Below, in pieces: positions 19,990 through 29,241 of a DNA stretch of 64,000 nt. The stretch comes from Chitinophagaceae bacterium (GTDB lineage: Bacteria > Bacteroidota > Bacteroidia > Chitinophagales > Chitinophagaceae). The notes under the pieces were generated by a model that did no database searches, was not told the origin of the DNA, and was given only the letters and a program-made list of their open reading frames with translations. A program made the translations under genes and the position numbers. Every line of letters begins with the position of its first letter. Within the stretch, counting starts at the first letter, position 1. The stretch spans positions 1 to 64,000 of the forward strand of contig JADKJI010000031.1 of NCBI GenBank assembly GCA_016721085.1. The letters are read 5' to 3'.

Positions 19990-22458
19990 CTATTTCTTCC
20001 ATTTCATTTCCAACAACTTTATAAAATAACCACCCACAACACTTCTGGCCTGAAATCCTATTTGTTTACCATCGGTTGTTTCATGCCAGTCAGATAAAGG
20101 AACTCTTGTCGGCGTTTCAGTAGCATACTTATACACTGGATTAACCAATGCTTCAAAATCGGCTTGATTACTAGCTAGTGTTGCCGTCCAAAGTATCCAA
20201 TCACTTTTTGTATATGTTTTCCGGCTATCCAATGGTAACCCGAATGCATTTTGAATTTTGATATAATACTTGATTTCCTTTTCGTACACTTTTTTAGGAA
20301 AGAGTCCGAGACCCAAAAGTTTATCCCAAACCAGATTGTATTTCTGGCTCCAGCTATCTTTTTTGTCGAATGTAAGAGCGTAATGATCTCCTGCATCTGC
20401 CATTTTCTGCCATTTAGCTGCATAATCTTTTGCAATGGACAGATATTTACTTGCGATTTCTTTCTTCCCCAATGAACTTGCCATTTGTGCGTAGGAAGCA
20501 ATACCAACAATTGCTTTAACAGAGAGGTTTGCATTTCTTGCTAAGTGACCAGCAAAATCATCCGTACATAATTGGTTGGCTGGATCCAATCCATCTTTCA
20601 CCAGAAATTCAACCCACTGCGTTAGAGTATTCCAATGTTTTTCTGCATATACAGCAGATTTTTCTGCTTTACAGATTGCGGCTGTCAATATTATCATATT
20701 ACCAGCTTCTTCAACAGGCATATCTTCCGGATAGGTCTGGCCATTAGCTAAAGGATAGGTTCCTAAGTCATGGGCGGGAAAAGGCTTTGTCCATTTACCA
20801 CTTTCACTAAAATAGAAAATACCATTCAGCATACCTTTTAGCAAGTCTGGATTATAAGCAAGATATAATGGAGCTGAAGGATAAGTGACATCTACAGTAT
20901 TTATAGAACCATTGCTGAAATTCTCTTTTGAAAGGAATAAGATATCACCCTCCGGGCTTTTCGTCAATTTATGTGCAGCCACAGATTGTCTGTAAGCCAT
21001 CACACAAAGTTGTGCGTATTTATCTCCCCCTGCTACGGTGGCATCATTATACAATTGCTTATCAAATGCCTCGCAATTCGCCTTGATGATTTTATAATCT
21101 CTCAATGCCGATTGCAATTCATTCTCAATAGTACTTCCTCCAAGAGCCCACCAGGCTTTCAGGTTTTGCTGGAAGTATTGAATAGAATAAAGATCGTCGT
21201 ACCCTAATAGTACCAATTGTTCAACAGGATGATTATCGATACCCTTGAATATAAAATCGTTACTGAGCACCTGATAGTTTCCTGTAGCTATGGAATTATA
21301 AGACAACCCTGTTTCAACAAACCGCTTTATTGCCGGCTGAACCTCAGAAGAACTTTGCACACCAGTACCTTTTGGTATGGCTACATATAGATACCCCCAA
21401 TCTATTCGAAGATCATCACCCTTCTTTTGTAAAACAGGTTGGCTTAAAGTTCCAGCCTTTATAATAGATAACTGGTCTTTATCATACCATGATACAGCTA
21501 CCTTTTCCAAAGCATTATTTGTAGCCAGATCTGTGGATACCCCTAAATAACAATTCGCATCATGTTTCTTTCCGTCATTGGACTTTATCTTAAAATTCAG
21601 ATAAGTAACCGGTCTGCTTAATAGCGCCAAATTATTCGGTAACAATGGTGATAAGAATTCCAGTTCAAGGTCTACTCCACCACATCTGAAACCATAAGTA
21701 GTACTAGTTGCAGTCATGATCCTGCTAAGTTGCTCTGCAGGCTGAGTAGAAGCGACAGGAGAAGCTAATCCAATACCTGCATCTAACCATGAATAGCCCA
21801 CTGTATTGATACAATGTATGGCAATCAGGTTACGTCCTTTTCTAAGGTTCTTCTTTATTGCTGCACTTATTTCATAGTTCTTGAGTTTTGTAGTATAGCA
21901 ACTGGTACAGCTATAAACCATTTCACCATTTATATACACTTCAACATCTTCATCGTTTCTCAATTGCAATAAGAGTCGTTGGGTTTGACTTTCTGCCCAT
22001 TGCCTGTCGTTCAATACAAATTCCTTTCTCATCCAGATAGACTTACTTGTCCATGGAGTTTTGGCACTATTATCCCATCCGTTTCCAAATGGCGTTCTGC
22101 CTGAAATCCAGCTATTAGTATTGAAACCTTCATTCATCCAACCAGTACCAGGGTCAGTTTCGGTATAAATACATTCGTAGGGAACAATCTCGCCTGCTGG
22201 CATAATGGGAGTAACAGGCTCAACAGGCTGTCCTAAAAAATCATAGGTCTTACCATCTACCCTTATCAAACCAAGCAATGAATGTTCAGATCCTGTCCAA
22301 TGCCTGGTAACAGAACTATTCAATGCATCAGAAAAACTCCAAACACTTAGATAGGGATCATGTGTTATAAGTGGATATGCCGGCGCCTTTGTTACCTGTG
22401 CAACAGCCTGCAAACTAAAAGTACTTAAAGCGAATAAAAAACATGCTATCCTTTTCAT
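19990..22458 (-). CDS. Secreted DUF4965/glutaminase-like six-hairpin protein
   Basis: 822 aa. Signal peptide (ends QAVAQ). Domain pattern fits the Bacteroidota DUF4964-DUF5127-DUF4965-DUF1793 proteins annotated as glutaminase-like: an N-terminal beta-rich part (YPLITHDPYLSVWSFSD at the start; a jelly-roll-like insert about residues 110-240), and a C-terminal alpha/alpha barrel with LCTDDFAGHLARNANLSVKA and DWHETTDGKQIGFQARSVVGG. The fold is that of alpha/alpha-toroid glycoside hydrolases, and the neighbours are glycosidases, so a role on a glycan or glycopeptide is plausible. True glutaminase activity is not shown. ATG at 22458 is preferred to that at 22470 because it begins directly at the signal peptide. 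Confidence 0.75.
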   Translation of the reverse strand: MKRIACFLFALSTFSLQAVAQVTKAPAYPLITHDPYLSVWSFSDALNSSVTRHWTGSEHSLLGLIRVDGKTYDFLGQPVEPVTPIMPAGEIVPYECIYTETDPGTGWMNEGFNTNSWISGRTPFGNGWDNSAKTPWTSKSIWMRKEFVLNDRQWAESQTQRLLLQLRNDEDVEVYINGEMVYSCTSCYTTKLKNYEISAAIKKNLRKGRNLIAIHCINTVGYSWLDAGIGLASPVASTQPAEQLSRIMTATSTTYGFRCGGVDLELEFLSPLLPNNLALLSRPVTYLNFKIKSNDGKKHDANCYLGVSTDLATNNALEKVAVSWYDKDQLSIIKAGTLSQPVLQKKGDDLRIDWGYLYVAIPKGTGVQSSSEVQPAIKRFVETGLSYNSIATGNYQVLSNDFIFKGIDNHPVEQLVLLGYDDLYSIQYFQQNLKAWWALGGSTIENELQSALRDYKIIKANCEAFDKQLYNDATVAGGDKYAQLCVMAYRQSVAAHKLTKSPEGDILFLSKENFSNGSINTVDVTYPSAPLYLAYNPDLLKGMLNGIFYFSESGKWTKPFPAHDLGTYPLANGQTYPEDMPVEEAGNMIILTAAICKAEKSAVYAEKHWNTLTQWVEFLVKDGLDPANQLCTDDFAGHLARNANLSVKAIVGIASYAQMASSLGKKEIASKYLSIAKDYAAKWQKMADAGDHYALTFDKKDSWSQKYNLVWDKLLGLGLFPKKVYEKEIKYYIKIQNAFGLPLDSRKTYTKSDWILWTATLASNQADFEALVNPVYKYATETPTRVPLSDWHETTDGKQIGFQARSVVGGYFIKLLEMKWKK

Positions 22459-22511
22459 ACAACAACTCATTACTTAATGCTTATAACTTACTACTTATAA
22501 CTTAGTACTTA

Positions 22512-23666
22512 CTACTTCACCGAAAACTTATACACCGTCTGTTGCACATACGTTTCGCCTGGTTTCAGGATAGTACTTGGGAAAGATGGCTGATTTGGTC
22601 CATCAGGGAAATGCTGTGTTTCCAGACATAGTCCAGCGTGTTGAACATACTGTCTGTTCTCTTTCCCCGTTAATGTTCCATCCAAAAAATTACCCGTATA
22701 AAATTGTATACCAGGTTGGGTAGTGAATACTTCCATAAAACGACCACTGAACACATGGTGTAAAGTAGCAGCCTTATGCAATTGTGTGCTGCTATCACGC
22801 AATACCCAGTTATGATCATATCCACCTTTAACCATTCCTATTTCTTTTCCAATCTTCTTCATAGCTGTAAAGTCCATCGGAGTGCCTTTTACTGGAGGAT
22901 TAACTCCAGTTGGGATGAGTTTATCATTAACTGCCGTGTAAGCATCTGCTTCAATTTGAATTTCATGATCTAATACTGTAGCATCATCACCAGCAGACAG
23001 GTTAAAATAACTGTGGTTGGTAAGGTTAACTGGAGTTGGCTTATCGGTTGTAGCCTTATAATCTATTTGAAGTGAATTATCACTACGTAGAGAATAAATC
23101 ACTTCCACCTGCAAATTACCGGGATAGCCTTCTTCCCCATCCTTACTTGAATAGGTTAACACTAAACTGCTATCGCCAGATAAGGGTTTCATATCCCAAA
23201 CAACTTTGTCGAAACCAACTAATCCACCATGAAGTGTATTGCCGTTATTGTTGGCCGCCAGAGTATAGGTCTTGCCATCCAAGCTGAATTTTGCGTTGGC
23301 AATTCGATTAGCGAATCTTCCTACCAAACAGCCCATATAAGGATTGTTTTTCTGACGATACCCGGCAAGACTATCATAACCTAAAACAACATCACCCATT
23401 TTGCCGTTCCTCTCAGGAACAATCATATTTGTAACCGTACCACCATAGTTGATAATCTTAACGATCATTCCATTTGGATTGGTTAGGGTAGCCTGCATAA
23501 TCTTCTTTCCTTCAAAGCCAGCATAGGGCTTAAACTGAATGGAACGGGTTACGGTAACCATGTTAGTATCTGTTGTAGTTGTTGTACTAGTTGTTTTGGG
23601 TTCCTCATTACAGGATACAGCAAAAACGGAAAACGCAAGTGAAAGAAAAAGAAAATTGTGTTTCAT
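22512..23666 (-). CDS. galM: Aldose 1-epimerase (mutarotase), lipoprotein
   Basis: 384 aa. A lipoprotein signal (FLSLAFSVFAVSC) and Thr-rich linker precede the galactose-mutarotase fold. Family motifs: FVGRFANRIANAKF-like stretch (GRFANRIANAKFSLDG), NHSYFNLSAGDD with the catalytic His, GGYDHNWVLR, and the C-terminal CLETQHFPDGPNQPSFPS with the catalytic Glu. It interconverts alpha and beta anomers of free sugars, here probably the arabinose or other pentose set free by the adjacent arabinofuranosidases. It is 25 bases downstream of the GH127 gene on the same strand. Confidence 0.92.
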   Translation of the reverse strand: MKHNFLFLSLAFSVFAVSCNEEPKTTSTTTTTDTNMVTVTRSIQFKPYAGFEGKKIMQATLTNPNGMIVKIINYGGTVTNMIVPERNGKMGDVVLGYDSLAGYRQKNNPYMGCLVGRFANRIANAKFSLDGKTYTLAANNNGNTLHGGLVGFDKVVWDMKPLSGDSSLVLTYSSKDGEEGYPGNLQVEVIYSLRSDNSLQIDYKATTDKPTPVNLTNHSYFNLSAGDDATVLDHEIQIEADAYTAVNDKLIPTGVNPPVKGTPMDFTAMKKIGKEIGMVKGGYDHNWVLRDSSTQLHKAATLHHVFSGRFMEVFTTQPGIQFYTGNFLDGTLTGKENRQYVQHAGLCLETQHFPDGPNQPSFPSTILKPGETYVQQTVYKFSVK

Positions 23667-23691
23667 AATCCAATCGTTTGATAGTGGCTAA

Positions 23692-25662
23692 TTAATAATT
23701 GATCTTTACATCCTTTATTCTTACAGGCAACCAGATCTGCATTTCATTCTTGCCCCTATTCGCCCATGTATAATAAGGAATAGCTGTAATGGTTTTCATT
23801 TCAGTTGTGAGTGCAGTACCATCAGCATTAACAGTTACAACAGGAACACTTGCTTTGAGTGAAACAATCGGCTCATCCAGAACTTTATCAGAGTTTGAAG
23901 TGAATACCGTTTTTTCAGGAAGAATGATATTCCATGCTTTCCCATTATTATCGGCACCTTCAACACAATACACCATCGGCCCTCTTTGTATGGCTACCCT
24001 GCCCTCATCTTGTTTTATCTCTGGTCTTGCTTTCACTAATTGCGCTTGCAGATCAAAAGCAAAATTCACTACATCTCCTTTCTTCCATTCTCTGTCTATA
24101 ACCGCATATCCGTTTTCCATTGTGGCTGCATAATTAGTACCATTCACTGTAAAAGTTACTGGAGCCATATTGGTTGCTTCTGAAATAAATGAATCACCAG
24201 GCACCATCTTGGCCTGCGCCCATCCGGGAATTCTGATATATACTTTGAATTTTCCTTTCTTAACAGGATCAACGAATAAAGAAACATTTCCCTCTGCTGG
24301 ATATTTTGTCTCCATCCTGAATGTCACATCATTCTTCCCGATCTGTTGTCTTGTTTCACTTCCAACAAACAAATTCACCCAGAGACCATTGTTGTTCTTT
24401 GCATATACATAATCACCGAGGGAAGCAACGAGACGAGCTATATTCGCTGGACAACAAGCAGTACCGAACCATTCACGACGCTGGTGTTGTCCCCTTGAGG
24501 CTAATACATTTCCATAGAAGAAACGATCACCAGAAAGACTTAATCCATCTAATGCTCCATTGTACAAGCTTCTTTCCAGTACATCAATGTATTTGCTATC
24601 ACCAGTAAGAAGGTTCATACGTTGATTCCAGAAAACCATTCCAACAGATGCACAAGTTTCGCAATAAGCTTGTTCATTGGGGAGGTCATAATCCTGAGAG
24701 AATCCTTCATTGCCGCCTGCAGAACCGATACCGCCAGTTATATACATGTTACGGTATACTACATCTTCCCAAACGGTTTTCATAGCGTTCATATAACCTG
24801 CATCACCTGTTAAAGCAGCAACATCTGCAGCTCCGGTATACATATACATGGCTCTTACGGCATGTCCTGTAATTTGTGTCTGTTCTTTAACTGGTAACAA
24901 ATCTTGCGCATAACCAGTGTCTTTCCAATCTGTCCAGGTATAACCAACAGCATTCTTATGTCCTCTTTCACTTAATAACCAGTTAGAGAGTTTCAGGTAT
25001 TTCATATCATTAGTGACCCTGTACAATTTCACCAATGCCAATTCCAATTCCTGATGTCCAGTAACCCAATGCTTTTTATTTGGCCCAAACAGTCCATCAA
25101 AATGATCAGCCCATTTGATACACACATCAAGGAATTTTCTTTTACCTGTAGCATTATAATAAGCTACAGCGGCTTCAATCATATGACCGGCATTATAATC
25201 CTCATGCATACTCATGTCCTTGTACCTGTCTTGCAAACCCTTCAAAGTATACCATGTATTCAGATATCCATCGGGTTGTTGTGCTGCAGCAATCTTATCG
25301 ATCCACTCATCGCATTTGGCTTCCATCTCTTTACTCGGATGAGTCTTTAATGAATAAGCCATTGCTTCCAATGCTTTGAAAACATCACTATCGTCGTAGA
25401 AAATACCTTCATGCTCCTCTCCTTTTCCTCTCGCTACTTTCTCGAAGTTGCGTATACGGGGAGTAGCCACTTCCGTTTGATAGATACAAGCAGCCAGTGT
25501 TTTCACGGCCACCTTATCAATCTTTGGTTTCCAGAATTCATCTTTGATGGTAACCTGTGAAAAACTCACAGGCTCCATTTGCCGAAGGCTTTCCTGAGCC
25601 ACCACTCCCGTGCTTATTAAAAAGCTGGAGCCAACAAGAAGGAATTTGATGCGATTGTTCAT
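23692..25662 (-). CDS. Secreted GH127 beta-L-arabinofuranosidase (HypBA1-like)
   Basis: 656 aa, the length of GH127. Signal peptide (ends GVVAQ), catalytic alpha/alpha-barrel (about 35-440) and C-terminal beta-sandwiches. The Zn-binding/catalytic set of HypBA1 (Glu338, Cys340, Cys417, Cys418) is matched by Glu335 and Cys337 in AYCETCASVG and Cys403-Cys404 in FGTACCPANIARL, the second being the nucleophile region. HypBA1 of Bifidobacterium longum cuts beta-1,2-linked L-arabinofuranose attached to hydroxyproline of extensin. Of the three DUF1680 proteins here this is the closest to that type. It is directly followed by galM and preceded by the hydroxyproline epimerase gene. Confidence 0.9.
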   Translation of the reverse strand: MNNRIKFLLVGSSFLISTGVVAQESLRQMEPVSFSQVTIKDEFWKPKIDKVAVKTLAACIYQTEVATPRIRNFEKVARGKGEEHEGIFYDDSDVFKALEAMAYSLKTHPSKEMEAKCDEWIDKIAAAQQPDGYLNTWYTLKGLQDRYKDMSMHEDYNAGHMIEAAVAYYNATGKRKFLDVCIKWADHFDGLFGPNKKHWVTGHQELELALVKLYRVTNDMKYLKLSNWLLSERGHKNAVGYTWTDWKDTGYAQDLLPVKEQTQITGHAVRAMYMYTGAADVAALTGDAGYMNAMKTVWEDVVYRNMYITGGIGSAGGNEGFSQDYDLPNEQAYCETCASVGMVFWNQRMNLLTGDSKYIDVLERSLYNGALDGLSLSGDRFFYGNVLASRGQHQRREWFGTACCPANIARLVASLGDYVYAKNNNGLWVNLFVGSETRQQIGKNDVTFRMETKYPAEGNVSLFVDPVKKGKFKVYIRIPGWAQAKMVPGDSFISEATNMAPVTFTVNGTNYAATMENGYAVIDREWKKGDVVNFAFDLQAQLVKARPEIKQDEGRVAIQRGPMVYCVEGADNNGKAWNIILPEKTVFTSNSDKVLDEPIVSLKASVPVVTVNADGTALTTEMKTITAIPYYTWANRGKNEMQIWLPVRIKDVKINY

Positions 25663-25715
25663 ATGTTTTGCAATTGTTTTTAACTTTTGAATTTTTAATT
25701 CATTGCCGGGAAAAA

Positions 25716-25773
25716 GCGGTACTTCCTTACTCCCTTCTTCCCTACTTCCCTAACTTCCTAACTACCCTACTTT
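25716..25773. repeat. Pyrimidine-rich CTTCCCTAACT tract
   Basis: Degenerate 7-8 base words (CTTCCTTACTCCC, CTTCCCTACTTCCCTAACTTCC) fill the gap between the GH127 start and the epimerase stop. A very similar tract occurs at about 41978-42020. No ORF or hairpin. Confidence 0.5.
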
Positions 25774-26829
25774 CTATATGACCTGAAACCCATACGCATA
25801 CGGATCATCCACCGGATCAATGGAAATAGTATTGTATCCATAAATACGCGCCCATCCTTCAATTCCCGGACGAATAGATGGCTTTCCTCCAACTGTTGTT
25901 TCTTCTTCAATCGTTCCTATGAACTTGCTGCCAATGATGCTTTCATGAATAAAGGAATCTCCTTTTTTCAATAAGCCCTTTATATACCATTGTGCCATAC
26001 GGGCTGATGTACCTGTTCCGCATGGGGAACGATCGATAGCCTTATCACCATAGAATACAGCATTCCTGGCTGTGGATGTAGGATCAATAACAGCTCCTGT
26101 CCATAATATATGGGAACAGCCATTTATAGTTGGATTATCCGGATGTACAAACTCATATTTTGCATTGATGTTTTTCCTGAGTTCTCTTGCCCATGCTATC
26201 ATTTTGTCTGCTGTATAGTGTTCCAATCCTTTGAAATTCTTTTGAATATCAACGATTGCATAAAAATTACCCCCGTAAGAAACATCCAACACTAATTCAC
26301 CCAGTTCAGGACATTCTGCTGTCAGTTCGGTTGAATGAAGATAGGCGGGCACATTGGTAAGTTTTACGCTCTTTACTTTTTTGCCTTCCGACTTATACTC
26401 AATCATCACCAATCCGGCAGGAGCTTCCATTCTTACCACACCAGGAACTTTTGGTGTTATAAGTCCTTCTTCAATGGCCATAGTGATGGTTCCAATGGTA
26501 CCATGTCCGCACATCGGTAAGCATCCACTTGTTTCAATAAACAAAACCGCTACATCGTTTTGTGGATCATGAGGTGGATATAAGATACTTCCACTCATCA
26601 TATCATGTCCACGAGGCTCAAACATCAATCCCTTTCTTATCCAGTCATATTCTTTCAGAAAATGTTGTCTTTTCTCACTCATTGTATTTCCTTCTAATGC
26701 TGGTCCACCTTCAGCAACCAATCTAACCGGGTTACCACAAGTATGGGCGTCAATACAATGAAAAGTGTTTCCACCGAAACGGTCAATGCCTGAATTGGGA
26801 TATTTTTTTATTATCGGATTCGATTTCAT
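25774..26829 (-). CDS. 4-hydroxyproline 2-epimerase (proline racemase family)
   Basis: 351 aa. Interconverts trans-4-hydroxy-L-proline and cis-4-hydroxy-D-proline, the first step of bacterial hydroxyproline catabolism. Both catalytic cysteines are present: Cys107 in MCGHGTIGT and Cys270 in DRSPCGTGTSARMA. The second Cys rules out the trans-3-hydroxyproline dehydratase subgroup, which has Thr there. The surrounding hydroxyproline genes favour the epimerase over proline racemase. ATG at 26829 preferred to 26844, since the extra five residues (MFCFL) are not family-like. Located among the arabinosidase genes: 111 bases before GH127, 52 bases after the propeller gene. Confidence 0.92.
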   Translation of the reverse strand: MKSNPIIKKYPNSGIDRFGGNTFHCIDAHTCGNPVRLVAEGGPALEGNTMSEKRQHFLKEYDWIRKGLMFEPRGHDMMSGSILYPPHDPQNDVAVLFIETSGCLPMCGHGTIGTITMAIEEGLITPKVPGVVRMEAPAGLVMIEYKSEGKKVKSVKLTNVPAYLHSTELTAECPELGELVLDVSYGGNFYAIVDIQKNFKGLEHYTADKMIAWARELRKNINAKYEFVHPDNPTINGCSHILWTGAVIDPTSTARNAVFYGDKAIDRSPCGTGTSARMAQWYIKGLLKKGDSFIHESIIGSKFIGTIEEETTVGGKPSIRPGIEGWARIYGYNTISIDPVDDPYAYGFQVI

Positions 26830-26880
26830 CAGAAAACAGAACAATTAAATTTTCAAACAATCTTATACTTTACTCTTTTA

Positions 26881-29202
26881 TTATTTCAGGATCGAAATAT
26901 CGTCCAGAACATATACACCTCTTCCATAAGTACCAATTACCAATTTCAAATCTCTTGGATGAATGAACATATCATCAACAGCAACAGAAGCAGGAATATT
27001 ACCATTTAGAGCTACCCAGTTTACACCTCCATTCTTTGTCATATATACACCCATATCGGTTCCTGCAAAAAGTATATTGCTGTTTTGGGGATGTTCTATC
27101 AATACATTGGCTGGAGCATAAGGAAGGTTTCCAGATATTAATTTCCATGTGGCCCCTTCATCATCCGACTGATAAAAATAAGGCTTGTTATTATCTTGCC
27201 TCCGGTCGTTTAATGTAACATAAACTCTTGAAGGGAAGAAAGCGGAAGTAGTAATTTTAGCTACATGCTTATAAACCGGTAATCCATTACTAATTTCTTT
27301 CCAGGTTCCACCATCATTCTTTGTAAGCCATACTTTACCATCATCAGTTCCAACATAAAGTACACCTGCTGCATTACCTTCTTCAATAGCTGTAATGGCC
27401 TGATGATAGATAAGATAAGGGTAGACACCCATTCTTGATGGGTCATTACCCGATAAATCGGGACTGATCATTTTCCATGTATCACCGCCATCGGAAGTTT
27501 TGTAAAGATGTTGTAATCCATGATAAACAACTTTATGATCGAATTTCGACATATGTGTACCTGCCAGCCATTCGCCTCTCAATGAATCAATACGTCCTAC
27601 ATCAAAGAGTGGGAAATGTTGTGCAGCTTTATTATCCTTTCTACCCATATCTGTACGCATCAGTCTTCCATAATAAGTAGTGGAGAATACCAGATTGCTG
27701 TTTTGGGGATCAACTTGTATCTGAGTGCCTTCTCCACCAGGTGCCATCATCCATTCTCTTACTGTTGTATCTTGAGCCTTACCAAATGTGTTAGTTACAT
27801 TTCCACTCATTGTTCCTTCATCCTGTACCGCTCCAAAAATATTAAACGGCGTCTCCATATCATAGGTCACAGTATAAAATTGGGTGGTAGGCATCTTATC
27901 AAAGAAGTTATTCCAGATCTTTCCGCCATCCATTGTTATACTTACTCCGCCATCATTCCCAAGGATGATTCTTTGAGGGTTTTCCTTATCAAACCAAAGG
28001 GCATGATTATCTCCATGAATATTTTCAGAAGATCTGTCAGAAGGCCTGAACATTTTCCATGTCTTGCCAGCATCAGTTGATCGTCCCATAGATACTCCTA
28101 ATGCATAAACATCATTTTCATCTTTGGGATTTACACGTATCTGGCTAAATACCCAACCATAAGTACCGGAGAAAGGTTTGAAGAAATCATGAATCTCTCC
28201 CTGTTTTTGCCAATGCTCGCCTTTATCATTACTTCTATAAATAGCGCCACCAATCACTACTTTCTGTACCTGCCTTTCGTATGAATCTGTTTCACCAGGT
28301 TTTGGATCACGCTTTTTTGTATGGTCATCAACAAAGGCATATAACACATTGGGATTGGAATTAGATATAGCTAATCCAATACGACCCGTCATTTTTGTTT
28401 CAGGCAATCCATCTCCTATTACTTTCCATGTTTTTCCACCATCAGTAGACTTATAAATATGGTCACCATCTTCTGGAACAGGATCACTCCACCTGCGACG
28501 GATACGGTTCCACATCGATGCATAAATAGTGTTGGGATCTGAAGGATCCATTACTAAATCAATACATCCCGACTTCTCACTTTCATTCAAGATCTTTTTC
28601 CAGGTCTTTCCTCCATCTGTTGTTTGGTAAACGCCCCTGTCTTTATTGTAGGTCCACTCATTACCACTTGCAGCCACATAAACAATTTCAGGATGAAAAG
28701 GATGAACAATAATCCTTGAAATAGTACCAGCATTTTCAAGTCCAATATGTTGAAACGATTTACCTGCATCCATAGATTTATAAATACCAACGCCGGGTAA
28801 TGAGGAACGAAAAATATTTGCTTCTCCGGTACCTACATATAAAATGTTGGGATTTGAGGGAGCTAATGCAATATTGCCAATGGATTGAGTAGCTTGTTTA
28901 TCAAATAAGGAAGTCCAGTTTTCACCTCCGTCTGTTGTTTTCCATAAACCTCCAGTTGCAAAAGCTGCATATATTATATTAGGATTACCTGTAATACCAG
29001 CAACATCAGTACTTCTTCCACTCGTTTTATTAGGCCCTGTAAGTCTCCATTGCAGGTTCTTATATGGTGATTGAGACAGAAGTTTCTGCTGGCTATTAAA
29101 AGCAGCCATCTTTTGGGCTCCGGATGCAGGTTGCGCCATCAATCTCCCGGAATTGTCCAAAATCATTAAACAGAGCAGTAATCCTAATTGTAATGTTCTC
29201 AT
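26881..29202 (-). CDS. Secreted BNR/Asp-box beta-propeller protein (VPS10/sialidase-like)
   Basis: 773 aa. Signal peptide, then repeated Asp-box motifs of the SxDxGxTW type through the chain: TTDGGENWTSL, SMDAGKSFQHI, TTDGGKTWKKI, STDGGKTWKVI, STDAGKTWKMF, TSDGGDTWKMI and others. Eight or more boxes imply two seven-bladed propellers, as in the glycosyl hydrolase/VPS10-like proteins of Bacteroidota. No sialidase catalytic residues are evident. It may bind or hydrolyse a glycan; this is not shown. Start 29202 is 39 bases from the divergent sterol desaturase start. Confidence 0.85.
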   Translation of the reverse strand: MRTLQLGLLLCLMILDNSGRLMAQPASGAQKMAAFNSQQKLLSQSPYKNLQWRLTGPNKTSGRSTDVAGITGNPNIIYAAFATGGLWKTTDGGENWTSLFDKQATQSIGNIALAPSNPNILYVGTGEANIFRSSLPGVGIYKSMDAGKSFQHIGLENAGTISRIIVHPFHPEIVYVAASGNEWTYNKDRGVYQTTDGGKTWKKILNESEKSGCIDLVMDPSDPNTIYASMWNRIRRRWSDPVPEDGDHIYKSTDGGKTWKVIGDGLPETKMTGRIGLAISNSNPNVLYAFVDDHTKKRDPKPGETDSYERQVQKVVIGGAIYRSNDKGEHWQKQGEIHDFFKPFSGTYGWVFSQIRVNPKDENDVYALGVSMGRSTDAGKTWKMFRPSDRSSENIHGDNHALWFDKENPQRIILGNDGGVSITMDGGKIWNNFFDKMPTTQFYTVTYDMETPFNIFGAVQDEGTMSGNVTNTFGKAQDTTVREWMMAPGGEGTQIQVDPQNSNLVFSTTYYGRLMRTDMGRKDNKAAQHFPLFDVGRIDSLRGEWLAGTHMSKFDHKVVYHGLQHLYKTSDGGDTWKMISPDLSGNDPSRMGVYPYLIYHQAITAIEEGNAAGVLYVGTDDGKVWLTKNDGGTWKEISNGLPVYKHVAKITTSAFFPSRVYVTLNDRRQDNNKPYFYQSDDEGATWKLISGNLPYAPANVLIEHPQNSNILFAGTDMGVYMTKNGGVNWVALNGNIPASVAVDDMFIHPRDLKLVIGTYGRGVYVLDDISILK

Positions 29203-29241
29203 ATCTTGGTTTTATTAAATTTGCTTCATAATGCTTGTTAT

